Part shown: in pieces, positions 7,313-15,663 of the stretch | How the letters are laid out: every line of letters starts with the position of its first letter | Position numbering within the stretch: the first letter of the stretch is position 1 | Assembly: GCA_964396115.1 (NCBI GenBank) | Contig: CAYNDL010000013.1 | Location: 1 to 22,760, forward strand | Length of the DNA stretch: 22,760 nucleotides | Reading direction: 5' to 3' | From: CAYNDL01 sp964396115 | GTDB lineage: Bacteria; Patescibacteriota; Andersenbacteria; UBA10190; CAIZMI01 | Notes under the pieces: model-generated | The model's database searches: none | Told to the model about the DNA's origin: nothing | The model's input: the letters and a program-made list of their open reading frames with translations, nothing else | Position numbers and translations under genes: made by a program

Positions 7313-8886
7313 TAGTTAATCTTAAAGATGTAAGCGCCCCTGATATCTTTATCGCCTTGTTCAATTTCAAAAGATTTGATGGGCTCTAGGTTGAGTTTCT
7401 TTAGTCCTTTCAGCATATCGCTTTCAGATCCATTAATAGACGTTGCTACTGCGTATGGAACTTTTGATTGGTTGAAATACCGACTTAAGACAACAGGATC
7501 TTCGAGGTTGTTTTTCTTGTTTTCCACGAAAATGGCTTGATTACCGAGAGTAAGTTCAACGTTCCTCATGTAATCTTCAAACAAAACTGGTTCTCCAATT
7601 TTTTTTATTTCAAGAACTGCTTGGTAAAGCGCATAATCTCTGCCTCGCGACTTTCTTAAACTGTCATACGCGTTATGTGTCATGCCACCAAACCACACGC
7701 CTACCGCAACAATTAGCAATAATATTTTTACAAAGTACGTTAGAATTTTTCCACCTTTTCCATTTGTTGATTTATTCAAGAGAGACAAGAAGGCATGCAA
7801 GCCTCCAGCTGCAAAAAGTGCGACAAATGGAAAAACAAAAGCGTCATAGCGAACGTAGGGGGCCCACCAAGCAATGGGTATGATGATGACTAAGGCCGTG
7901 CCAAGGAACAGAAGCGTTTTCTTGAGCCTCCGACGCAGGAGGAAAAAAACTATTCCAACGAATGCCAAATCAGCGGTTACATATGGTGCAATTGTGAACC
8001 GTGCTGCCAATTCGTTATGAAAACCAAGGAGGTCTGACCGGAGGGTTCCCATTAGTTTCGCGGGGGTATACCAAATCGAGAGGAAGCCAGTTCTCTCTAG
8101 TATTTCCACATATTTATCCCGAAAATCTTCGAGTGAGTCCGATCCATAACCTTGGTCTTCTTGTTTGGCCTGATTGAGATAGCTTTGCGGCCCTAGGCTG
8201 CGACCATTGGCTAAGGCAATGATGGCATATGGAGATACGGTTATAACCAAAATACCAATCGTAGTTAGTGTGCGTTTCCATCTGGTTAGATTTGTGACAA
8301 AAATGAAGGCCAGAATAAATATCGAAACGATTACACCCTCGTATCTGGTTAAGGAAAGCATTCCCAGTAGAGCACCCAGTATCACAGAGTAACGTTTTCT
8401 GTGGTCGAAACTTAGCGCTGTAAGCAGGGCAGCAAGAGTTAGTGCAATGAATGTTGTGTCAGCGTACCCGCGTATCGAATATCCCAAGAATGGCGGATAA
8501 GCAGAGAGTAGGAGGGCTCCGATGATCAAGGCAATCTTACTAACCCCTAATTTTCTTCCCAGAGCGTAAAAAAGCACTAGCACAAGCAATGACATCGCTA
8601 TGGCCACGAAGATGGCTGCATTTTCCCAACTGATTCCTTTGGCTAGGGTGTGTGTTATTAAAATTAATAATGGGTAAAAAGGCAGTCTTTTCTCATCCGT
8701 CGGGTAAACCCCATCCGGCAGACCACGAGCTATTGTTATAAAGTTGTAAATATCGCCGAAAGGATAAGTGCTCCACCAGTTTAGGAACCAATAACGAAGA
8801 TAAGCGCTGTAAGTGAAAACAGCGGTAAACCCAAGGTGCTCCCAAAAAATAAATTTCATCAACCTTTTGAGCTTGTCTGTATACAT
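7312..8886 (-). CDS. GT-C (PMT_2/ArnT-like) integral membrane glycosyltransferase
   Basis: A 524-aa protein with about ten or more hydrophobic helices and a soluble C-terminal tail (about 410-524). The first extracytoplasmic loop carries FGDIYNF with an acidic residue (D45) in the position expected for the catalytic Asp of GT-C enzymes such as PMT and ArnT, and SLTRYEGV later matches the R.E.. pattern of PMT_2-type proteins. Such enzymes transfer a sugar from a polyprenyl-phosphate donor to an acceptor on the outer face. It is the first gene of a six-gene operon. The start is not certain: ATG 8886 gives 524 aa, while ATG 8859 (515 aa) has AAAAGG close in front and a TATACA box at 8878-8883. 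The acceptor is unknown. Confidence 0.82.
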   Translation of the reverse strand: MYTDKLKRLMKFIFWEHLGFTAVFTYSAYLRYWFLNWWSTYPFGDIYNFITIARGLPDGVYPTDEKRLPFYPLLILITHTLAKGISWENAAIFVAIAMSLLVLVLFYALGRKLGVSKIALIIGALLLSAYPPFLGYSIRGYADTTFIALTLAALLTALSFDHRKRYSVILGALLGMLSLTRYEGVIVSIFILAFIFVTNLTRWKRTLTTIGILVITVSPYAIIALANGRSLGPQSYLNQAKQEDQGYGSDSLEDFRDKYVEILERTGFLSIWYTPAKLMGTLRSDLLGFHNELAARFTIAPYVTADLAFVGIVFFLLRRRLKKTLLFLGTALVIIIPIAWWAPYVRYDAFVFPFVALFAAGGLHAFLSLLNKSTNGKGGKILTYFVKILLLIVAVGVWFGGMTHNAYDSLRKSRGRDYALYQAVLEIKKIGEPVLFEDYMRNVELTLGNQAIFVENKKNNLEDPVVLSRYFNQSKVPYAVATSINGSESDMLKGLKKLNLEPIKSFEIEQGDKDIRGAYIFKIN

Positions 8887-8918
8887 GAACTAGTTTACGG
8901 GTATTCCAATAATACATA

Positions 8919-8924
8919 ATTATA
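8919..8924 (-). promoter_or_regulatory. Candidate -10 box for the minus-strand operon starting at 8886
   Basis: On the minus strand a perfect TATAAT lies in the 107-bp divergent gap between the GT-C gene and the YfhO-like gene. Transcription would begin near 8912, giving a leader of about 26 nt before ATG 8886. No good -35 hexamer is found at 16-18 bp, so only the -10 is supported. A TATACA at 8878-8883 is an alternative if ATG 8859 is the true start. Confidence 0.4.
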
Positions 8925-8982
8925 CGTTAGAGGCTCAAGCGCGCTTAAAATAGCAAAAGGGGCACTGATTTGTTATGCTCAC

Positions 8983-8988
8983 TATACA
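8983..8988 (+). promoter_or_regulatory. -10 box placing the transcript start at the YfhO-like gene's ATG
   Basis: TATACA begins 11 nt before ATG 8994, so the transcript start should fall at or within a base of that ATG. This is the same arrangement as at gdhA. It favours ATG 8994 over the upstream TTG at 8970, whose codon would lie before the -10 box. No convincing -35 was found. Confidence 0.5.
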
Positions 8989-8993
8989 AATAT

Positions 8994-11267
8994 ATGTGGC
9001 CAATGAAGCTTAAAAACAGGTTGGCATTTCTTTGCCTGGCGATTTCCTTAGTGTTTGCGCTAATTGTCTTGATTGGGTCGAATTTGATGATGGTTGGATC
9101 AAAGGAGGTGCCAGTTGTGCGCGTATCAGATGGCGCTAGTAAGATTGTGTTGAAGGCTGGAGAGGAAGTTAGACAAGTATTCAAAGTCCCTGTTTCAACC
9201 TTGAGCGGAATAGTTTTTTATTCGGATCCAGATTTTGTAAGGCAGGATATCGGAGTGAAGATAGTTAATAAGGACGGAAGAGAAATTTCTTCCGATAAAA
9301 AAATTGTTCGTCGTTACTCTGATGCAAAAACTACCATTAACGTGTTTCTAGAATCGAGGAGATACAAGAGTAACGAACAGGTTAGTTTAATCATTAAAAA
9401 TTTGGGTGGACAGGACCTCTCAATTTGGCGAACAGAGAAGGGTGGAGAAGAAGCTGTGGCTTTTTCAATTATCGAACCTAGGCGCATTTCCGAGCGCGAA
9501 AGATATGGCGCTTATTCGGCAGCTATCTTTGCACTGGGTCTTGGACTCATTCAGTTTATAAAGAGCAACAAGAAGAAGTTCATTTCTCTTTTATTTCTTC
9601 TGGCTTTGGTGACGCCGGTAGCGCTTGCTGGTTTTTGGCAATCTGACAAGTGGGGAGTTTCTGATTGGGATTACTATTTTTCCGTCCATGACGCTTATCG
9701 ACAATCAATAGTTAATTATCACACTTTCCCCCTTTGGACACCGTACACCGCAGGCGGAACAGCTGGACTTGGCGATCCGGAATTTCCGGTGTTTACTATC
9801 ACATTTCTTTCAGAGCTTATTTTCGGGGTTCCGACGGGACTGCGGATAGCAATAATCTTATCAATACTGATTGGTGGAGTAGGGATGATGCGTCTCTCAC
9901 GTTCCCTTGGCTTAAGTGCTGAGGGGTCAGCGACAGCGGCCATTGTATATATGTTCGGCGGAGTGAATCTATTAGAGATTGTTGAAGGACACGTTAATGT
10001 TTTTGCTGCAATGTGGATACCCTGGATAATGTGGTCCTGGTTGCAGATGGCAAAAAGAAAAAGAGGCCCCCTCCTCTGCGGCGTATTCTTGGCGCTAACA
10101 TTCTATGCAGGAGGAATCTATTTGTTGATGTACACAACAGTTGCGTTCCTTTTTCTGCCGCTTTTTACGACGAACAAGTTTAAAAATTATTTACTAACCC
10201 TCAAAGCAGGATTAATTGCACTGGGTCTATCAGCTTTTAAGTTGGTACCAGTTTTTCTTTGGTTAAGAAGTTACTCTGATACTGCTTACGCTAGTTCCAC
10301 AAACATCTTGCCCTGGTTAAACGAGATATTCCTAGAAAGGATCCTACATGGCACAGATGTGATATTTGGGCAAGGTAGCGGGTGGCATGAATATGGAGCT
10401 TACGTCGGATTATTGACCGTTATACTCGCTCTTATTGGACTTTTATACATGGGGAGCAAAAAAGTCGTTTGGGTGTTAGGGCTTGCTGTCCTTGCCGCCG
10501 TCATTGTTTCTGCAAGTGGCCCTTTTCTTAAGCCCCTATTTGACGTTTTTCCTTACATCCCAAGGTCGAATATTTCAAGGTTTGTGCTATTTGCAGTTAT
10601 TCCTCTCGCGCTGCTCTCAGCTTATGGAACAAGTTTGGTTGAGGAAAAGGTTAGATTTGGTGGACGGATATTTGTTTTTGGCGCACTTATTTTACTTGCG
10701 CTTGATTTAATGACATATTCAAATGCCCTTTCTCGGCAAGCCTTTGTTGTTGAACCCATACGTTTACAAGAGAAGGCGGAATACCCAATTGAGTACAGTG
10801 GCGATTCGCATGGAATTGAACTAAATGGGCAACGGTACTCTCGATCATATTCATCATTGCTATCTGGATATGGATCAACAACGTTTCCATCTGTGCTGGG
10901 ACCGGAATCAAAAGTAAATATCATTGAAAGCGAAGACAAACATTCATTCGCGGAGGTTGGCGGAACAGAAAGTGCTGAAGTGACTTCATGGACGCCCAAT
11001 AGGGTTACAATAGAAGTTGCTGGACAAAGAGAGGGTTCACAGCTTGTAATCAATGGCAACTACGCCAATGGCTGGTTTGCCAATGATCGAAAAGCGGAGA
11101 ACGTCGATGGGAGAATCGGGACAACAATAAAGGAGGGGGAAAAGACTATTGTTTTTAGATACAAAACACCAGGCTTTGTTTCGGGAGCAATTATTACTTC
11201 AGTGACAATACTGGTACTTGTGGCTTCGACATCAAAAAAAGCCCTGCCTAAATTGCGAGCAGCTTAG
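8994..11267 (+). CDS. YfhO-like GT-C membrane protein with an N-terminal extracytoplasmic beta-rich domain
   Basis: From ATG 8994 the product is 757 aa. Order of parts: one N-terminal membrane helix (about 10-30); a polar, strand-rich segment (about 38-165) with no membrane helix; a second helix (172-189); then a polytopic GT-C core opening with SDWDYYF (223-229) and FPLWTPYTAGG (245-255), close to the YfhO pattern of an acidic loop followed by lPlW.p...gG; and a C-terminal beta-sandwich-like domain with NGNYANGWFANDR and the closing EGEKTIVFRYKTPG before a last helix. In Bacillus subtilis YfhO glycosylates lipoteichoic acid using undecaprenyl-phosphate-GlcNAc made by the GT2 enzyme CsbB; a similar role here is inference. 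The N-terminal domain is extra relative to the second YfhO-like protein in this window. A start at TTG 8970 would give 765 aa. The next gene is convergent, 4 bp away. Confidence 0.82.
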   Translation: MWPMKLKNRLAFLCLAISLVFALIVLIGSNLMMVGSKEVPVVRVSDGASKIVLKAGEEVRQVFKVPVSTLSGIVFYSDPDFVRQDIGVKIVNKDGREISSDKKIVRRYSDAKTTINVFLESRRYKSNEQVSLIIKNLGGQDLSIWRTEKGGEEAVAFSIIEPRRISERERYGAYSAAIFALGLGLIQFIKSNKKKFISLLFLLALVTPVALAGFWQSDKWGVSDWDYYFSVHDAYRQSIVNYHTFPLWTPYTAGGTAGLGDPEFPVFTITFLSELIFGVPTGLRIAIILSILIGGVGMMRLSRSLGLSAEGSATAAIVYMFGGVNLLEIVEGHVNVFAAMWIPWIMWSWLQMAKRKRGPLLCGVFLALTFYAGGIYLLMYTTVAFLFLPLFTTNKFKNYLLTLKAGLIALGLSAFKLVPVFLWLRSYSDTAYASSTNILPWLNEIFLERILHGTDVIFGQGSGWHEYGAYVGLLTVILALIGLLYMGSKKVVWVLGLAVLAAVIVSASGPFLKPLFDVFPYIPRSNISRFVLFAVIPLALLSAYGTSLVEEKVRFGGRIFVFGALILLALDLMTYSNALSRQAFVVEPIRLQEKAEYPIEYSGDSHGIELNGQRYSRSYSSLLSGYGSTTFPSVLGPESKVNIIESEDKHSFAEVGGTESAEVTSWTPNRVTIEVAGQREGSQLVINGNYANGWFANDRKAENVDGRIGTTIKEGEKTIVFRYKTPGFVSGAIITSVTILVLVASTSKKALPKLRAA

Positions 11268-11271
11268 TTTT

Positions 11272-12732
11272 CTAACGCCCAATCCGTTTGAAGATGTAAG
11301 TCCCTTTTTTGTACCAAATTTCTTCGAAGTTTTTGTCTTTTTGTAATATCTTTATCTCATGTTTCATTTCATCCCTGGAGAAGGGCCAGGGATTGGCATA
11401 CGCGCTTAAAACAAGCCAGTCTACCTTGTCTATCTCCGGATAAATTTGGACTTGGCGCCGCGTGGCGGCAAATCTCGCAGTAAAACCACTGGATACTGCT
11501 ATCGGCGCTTCTTGTGGGATGATTTCGTTTGCTTTCTTTACCGCGTCTTCATGTTCAGCGATTAAATTATCAGGCATGATGTGCTTTTCGTTTGAGAAAT
11601 TCAATGGAATTTTCGGGTCGGACCAAGCGACAGCGTGCGTTGCATAGATAAGGGCAATCCCCAAGAGACTAGATACAAAAAATGGCAAGTATCGCGGCTT
11701 GATCCTTCTAATAACTTTTATGATATTCTCCGCACCATAAATTGCACCGATGGCAATGATTGGTAATATGTTTGCATTCGAATAGTTGTTTAATGCCCAA
11801 CGGTACTCGTGCGGACTTGTGAACCTGGAAAAAAGGATGGGTAAGCTACCCAAATAAGTCAGTGGCGAAAGCAGGGATAGGTAACCGAAAGAACCGTATA
11901 TCGATTTAATGGTGGATCTTTTTGTTTCATTATCGAACATGTTTTCAAAGATTGCTTTCGGATAAACAAAAAAACCTCTTATAACGTTATATGGATCTTT
12001 GTCCCCAGCATCTAAATATGTGAGAACTGCATTATCCTTTGTCCAAATGGGCATAATCCCGTAAGCAACGACGCAAAAATATACGGCGGAAATTACCATC
12101 GTTGCGAAAGCCAGTTTCCAACGTTTTCTGAACATGAGATAAGCACCGATCATAAAATAAATGGGAGGCGCATCTTCCCGGGTCATGAGTCCTAGGGCCA
12201 GTGCCAGAATTGTTATCCATCTTTTTTCAAAATGAATTCCGTAGAAAAACCAAATAATAGCGGCGCCAGTTAAAACACTTGGATGGAAATCTGTATTGAG
12301 GGCATACTGTGTGCCAATGAATGCCAAGTACGCATATAAGAGGGAAAGAGAGAAAAGGGGGTTATTGATTAAAGATTTAGCTATTTTATAAAGTGCCCAT
12401 CCAGTTAAAGTTACAGACAATGCCTGTATGGCAAGTATTACCCTCGCATCAGGGATCAACCGGAATATTGGGGCAATCAGTGAGATAATAAAATGGGCAT
12501 GGTCGCCCCACATCACCATATTTTTGAACGTGTCAAAAGGGAGGCGAAAATGACTCAGGTTGTTTAAGGCCAATGTGTAAGCCCCTAAATCGATTCCTGT
12601 TTCGAAGTAGTGGTAGTTACGGAAGGCAAGCTTTAAATAGGCACCTGAAAAAAAAGCAACCATGCCGATAGCGATAACATCAGGGATACGGCGAAAGAAT
12701 TTATTTTCCGCTAAATAATTGTAAGCGCTCAT
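11272..12732 (-). CDS. DUF2079 polytopic membrane protein (putative GT-C transferase)
   Basis: A 486-aa protein that looks like the DUF2079 family. Recognisable pieces: YFETGIDLGAYTLAL (42-56) with D48 in the first outer loop, WGDHAHFIISLIAPIF (about 72-87), TDFHPSVL and TREDAPPIYF. Around ten hydrophobic segments are followed by a soluble C-terminal tail from about residue 380. The D and H in the first loops and the overall topology agree with GT-C folds, but no member's activity is known to me with confidence. The ATG overlaps the stop of the upstream GT-C gene (ATGA), so it is translationally coupled as the last gene of its operon. Its stop lies 4 bp from that of the convergent YfhO-like gene; no terminator hairpin fits between them. 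Confidence 0.82.
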   Translation of the reverse strand: MSAYNYLAENKFFRRIPDVIAIGMVAFFSGAYLKLAFRNYHYFETGIDLGAYTLALNNLSHFRLPFDTFKNMVMWGDHAHFIISLIAPIFRLIPDARVILAIQALSVTLTGWALYKIAKSLINNPLFSLSLLYAYLAFIGTQYALNTDFHPSVLTGAAIIWFFYGIHFEKRWITILALALGLMTREDAPPIYFMIGAYLMFRKRWKLAFATMVISAVYFCVVAYGIMPIWTKDNAVLTYLDAGDKDPYNVIRGFFVYPKAIFENMFDNETKRSTIKSIYGSFGYLSLLSPLTYLGSLPILFSRFTSPHEYRWALNNYSNANILPIIAIGAIYGAENIIKVIRRIKPRYLPFFVSSLLGIALIYATHAVAWSDPKIPLNFSNEKHIMPDNLIAEHEDAVKKANEIIPQEAPIAVSSGFTARFAATRRQVQIYPEIDKVDWLVLSAYANPWPFSRDEMKHEIKILQKDKNFEEIWYKKGTYIFKRIGR

Positions 12733-14186
12733 TCTTTATCTTTGTTCTTATCATAGGGCACCACCCTAAAATTGCGTAGATTTGGACACAACTCATCATT
12801 GCGGGCAAGCGTTTTTTCTTTTCGGTATACGATAAACCATTTTGCCAGTCCCAAACCCGGGGAAGGCTTGATAGCTTCGTTGCTTTTTGACAGATATTCT
12901 AGCCGATTTCTGATGTGGATGCTATCAGAGAAAACATTTTCCTTATTGGCGATGCAAGATAAGAGCGGACGAATGTCGACGAGCGCTTCAGATGACTCAG
13001 TTCGAGTCCCAAAATCATAAGTTTTTGTTGAGCCGCCCGTGATTGAAAAAGGCATAAACACGTTTACAAAGCTAAAATAAACTAAATAGAACGATAGTAA
13101 CGCAGAACCAATGTAACTAGCTTTTCTGAATGAGAAACGATCAAATATCGAACCCAATGAGACGCCAGCGAGGAGCCAAAATCCTAAGGCAAAGACCACA
13201 AAATACCGGAGCGCAAAATATTCGATAATGTACGTGAGACAAATTATTTGGATGACAAGCCCTAATAACCAAACAAATAAATATTTCCTTTTCTTGCTTA
13301 TGGCTATGCCGAGGATTACGCACGCCATCAGTATATAAACTATGACCGTGCTTATATTTTCAGCCAATAATTCGCCAGTGTAACGTGCCATGAACACCGA
13401 ACCGGACAGAACAGGGAAGATGAAAGTCGGAAGCGCTTGTAAACGATCCCAAAAGTGCGAAACGCTTTCTGCAGGGTTGCCCTGGTCATTAGAAAACAAG
13501 ACCAGGTTGGCAAACTGAACACTAAAGCCTGACCAAAAAGCGATGGCGAACATTATCGTTGATTCGACCAAGTGTTTTAAACGATCTTTCGTGAAGTTCC
13601 TTAACAAAATATAGACAGAATACGGAACCATAATTGCCAAAATTGCCAACAGTGTTGCCATAAAAATTATGTGCGTGTTTAAACCGAGACCCGCGGCAAG
13701 ACCCAGTAGAATAGGCGACCATTTTTTATTTTGGACGGAGAAGTAAATCATGAGACACGCAAACATAGGCAAAAGCGAAATTGCCCAACCCATACGCTGT
13801 TCCGTGAGGAATACGGGGGAAAAAGTTAGAAATACAACACCAAATAGTGCTGAACTTTCACCAAATATTTTTCTTATTACGAAAAAGGTAACCCAAAATA
13901 CAACTATTGAAGACAAAAGAACTGGAATGCGTAACGCTAGTGCTGAGTAGCCCAATACACTTACGAAAGGTGTGCGTACAAAATCGATCCATACTCCGAT
14001 ATATGAACGTTCCCCTTGAACAGTGATTTTCCGCGCGGTTAGAAGTTCATATACGTTTTGTCCTTCTGAACCCTCGTCGCCCATCAATCCTGGAATATCA
14101 TTGAGATATATGGTGTTGGCCAACAAAAAAAACACAAATAGGCCGACAAGGACACACCTCCCTAAGAGCTTGGACCTCGAGATCAT
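12729..14186 (-). CDS. GT-C membrane glycosyltransferase, tandem paralogue B (485 aa)
   Basis: A polytopic 485-aa protein with a PMT_2-like opening: one helix, then PGLMGDEGSEG (32-42) with D37-E38 in the first outer loop. Colinear shared segments with the neighbouring 485-aa protein include GDEG.EG, RKIFGE/KRIFGE, the sequence around GLNTHIIFMA, LRYF, TGGSTK, IRNRL and NDELCP. The soluble C-terminal tail has two cysteines also present in the paralogue (LLSCIA and NDELCPNL), a possible disulfide outside the cell. The gene starts 19 bp after its paralogue and has its own perfect TATAAT ideally placed for a leaderless transcript. It probably transfers a sugar from a polyprenyl-phosphate donor; the acceptor is unknown. 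Confidence 0.8.
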   Translation of the reverse strand: MISRSKLLGRCVLVGLFVFFLLANTIYLNDIPGLMGDEGSEGQNVYELLTARKITVQGERSYIGVWIDFVRTPFVSVLGYSALALRIPVLLSSIVVFWVTFFVIRKIFGESSALFGVVFLTFSPVFLTEQRMGWAISLLPMFACLMIYFSVQNKKWSPILLGLAAGLGLNTHIIFMATLLAILAIMVPYSVYILLRNFTKDRLKHLVESTIMFAIAFWSGFSVQFANLVLFSNDQGNPAESVSHFWDRLQALPTFIFPVLSGSVFMARYTGELLAENISTVIVYILMACVILGIAISKKRKYLFVWLLGLVIQIICLTYIIEYFALRYFVVFALGFWLLAGVSLGSIFDRFSFRKASYIGSALLSFYLVYFSFVNVFMPFSITGGSTKTYDFGTRTESSEALVDIRPLLSCIANKENVFSDSIHIRNRLEYLSKSNEAIKPSPGLGLAKWFIVYRKEKTLARNDELCPNLRNFRVVPYDKNKDKE

Positions 14187-14192
14187 CTATCA

Positions 14193-14198
14193 ATTATA
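14193..14198 (-). promoter_or_regulatory. Internal TATAAT box for the paralogue-B gene, leaderless spacing
   Basis: On the minus strand TATAAT is followed by six bases (TGATAG) and then the ATG at 14186, so the predicted start point is the A of the ATG. It lies in the 19-bp gap after the stop of the upstream paralogue. No good -35 is visible. It could let the last two genes of the operon be transcribed on their own. Confidence 0.45.
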
Positions 14199-14205
14199 CA
14201 CAAAT

Positions 14206-15663
14206 CTATTTTTTACGGTTTTGGAAGTATGGGTTTGGAATAACAACAAAGTGTGAAAGTTCGGGACAGATTTCATCATTTCTTTTTTTGCCAGTCTTGA
14301 TGCTTTCGTCACTCCTATAATCCACGAAAATTGGCGCCGCGCTTCTTTTGTCTGTCAATGATAATTTTTTATTTCTATAAGCAATAAAACTCAGCCTGTT
14401 CCTTATCTTAGGCTCTTTCGCAAACACTGTCGGCTTATTTTCGAGGCATGCCACTAGTGGATCAATAGAAGCAAAGTGGGCGGCTGTATCCCATGATGTA
14501 GCGGAGTCCGGAAAATTTTTTGTTGTGCCACCAGTTTTTGTGTAGGGAATGAACACGAAAAAGATCATCCAAACACAGAGTAAAATAGCTACTGTAATTG
14601 GAGTGAAATTAATGAGGTATTTATTTTTTGTCCTTATCGTCAATTTTGCCAGTCCTATTCCGGCGAGTGTCCAAAACGCAAGTGTTGTAACGTGGAAATA
14701 TCTCGTGCGAAAATAATTAACCATTATTGTTGTAAAGAGGAGCGATATGCCTATTCCCAATAGCCATGTTGAAGCAGTTTTTCTTTTGGGTTTAAGTATT
14801 ACTGCAAAGAAGACGAGAATGGAAAGTAAAAAAAAGATAGACAAAGTGCTCCAAGCAGGTGTTTCGCCCAGATACTCACCAATATATGAAGAATTTGAGA
14901 AGTAAGAAATGATCGTCGGCAAAAGTTGTCTCAAGTTTTTACCTAAATTCCAGATACTCCCAACACGTGCGTTCTCGACACTCAAAAAGAGCAGGATTGC
15001 TAGCTGTAACCCGAAGCCGGCAAAGATACCAATTAGAAAAGTCCACCAGGAACGCAGCCGGCGCCATTTCCTGGCATTACTTATCATGAAGCCACCGAGA
15101 ATTCCAACCAATGGTGCCATAAAAACTGTATGTGTGCTTAATCCAATTCCGGCGACAGTACCCGATATGAGGGGTTTTTGTCTGAAGCGTGACGATAAAC
15201 AGAAAAGCAAGAGAGAAGCAAAAAATGGCAGAAAGAATACCGGCCAACTTATTCTCTGATCGAGAATAAATGCTGGCGAGAAAGCAAAGAATGCCAGTCC
15301 ATAATACCCAAATATTTCACCGAATATTCTTTTTATGCTTATCCAGATAAGCCAAAAAGTCGCAAGAGAGGTTAGGAACATAGGTAGGCGCATTGCTAAT
15401 GCTGTTGGTCCCAGCCAAAGGATGAAGGGCAGGCGGAAATAATCACTCCAGAAAGCAACATACGACTCGCGTCCTTCTAAGAAAGGTTTACTGTTTTCGA
15501 TATGGTCTATAACACTCAAACCTTCATACCCCTCGTCACCTACCAGTGCTGGAACTTTATGTAGAAAAAGGGAATTAATAAAAATAAAAATAAAAAACAG
15601 AAGCAGGATGCTTAATTTTATTGGTTTTTCTGATGCGATTTTATCTAAGAATTTTCCTTCCAT
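14206..15663 (-). CDS. GT-C membrane glycosyltransferase, tandem paralogue A (485 aa)
   Basis: Like its downstream neighbour, this is a 485-aa polytopic protein opening with one helix and PALVGDEGYEG (38-48), with D43-E44 where GT-C enzymes place their catalytic acidic residues. Later matched blocks are KRIFGE, GLSTHTVFMA, TRYFHVTTLAFW, TGGTTK, IRNRLSF and NDEICPEL, and the two C-terminal-tail cysteines (VACLE, EICPE) are kept. The identical length and colinear motifs indicate a tandem duplication followed by divergence. The start ATG 15663 overlaps the end of the YfhO-like gene by 19 nt in another frame. AATAAT lies 12 nt before it, a possible but weak leaderless -10. The sugar and acceptor are unknown. 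Confidence 0.8.
   Translation of the reverse strand: MEGKFLDKIASEKPIKLSILLLFFIFIFINSLFLHKVPALVGDEGYEGLSVIDHIENSKPFLEGRESYVAFWSDYFRLPFILWLGPTALAMRLPMFLTSLATFWLIWISIKRIFGEIFGYYGLAFFAFSPAFILDQRISWPVFFLPFFASLLLFCLSSRFRQKPLISGTVAGIGLSTHTVFMAPLVGILGGFMISNARKWRRLRSWWTFLIGIFAGFGLQLAILLFLSVENARVGSIWNLGKNLRQLLPTIISYFSNSSYIGEYLGETPAWSTLSIFFLLSILVFFAVILKPKRKTASTWLLGIGISLLFTTIMVNYFRTRYFHVTTLAFWTLAGIGLAKLTIRTKNKYLINFTPITVAILLCVWMIFFVFIPYTKTGGTTKNFPDSATSWDTAAHFASIDPLVACLENKPTVFAKEPKIRNRLSFIAYRNKKLSLTDKRSAAPIFVDYRSDESIKTGKKRNDEICPELSHFVVIPNPYFQNRKK

Noticed and set aside
10622..11059. 145-aa minus-strand open frame inside the YfhO-like gene
   Set aside because: Lies antisense to the conserved C-terminal beta-domain of that protein; no promoter or coupling and no recognised motif.
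11264..11275. TTAG-TTTT-CTAA as a bidirectional terminator between convergent genes
   Set aside because: The stem is only 4 bp and AT-rich, formed by the two TAG stops; too weak to call a terminator.
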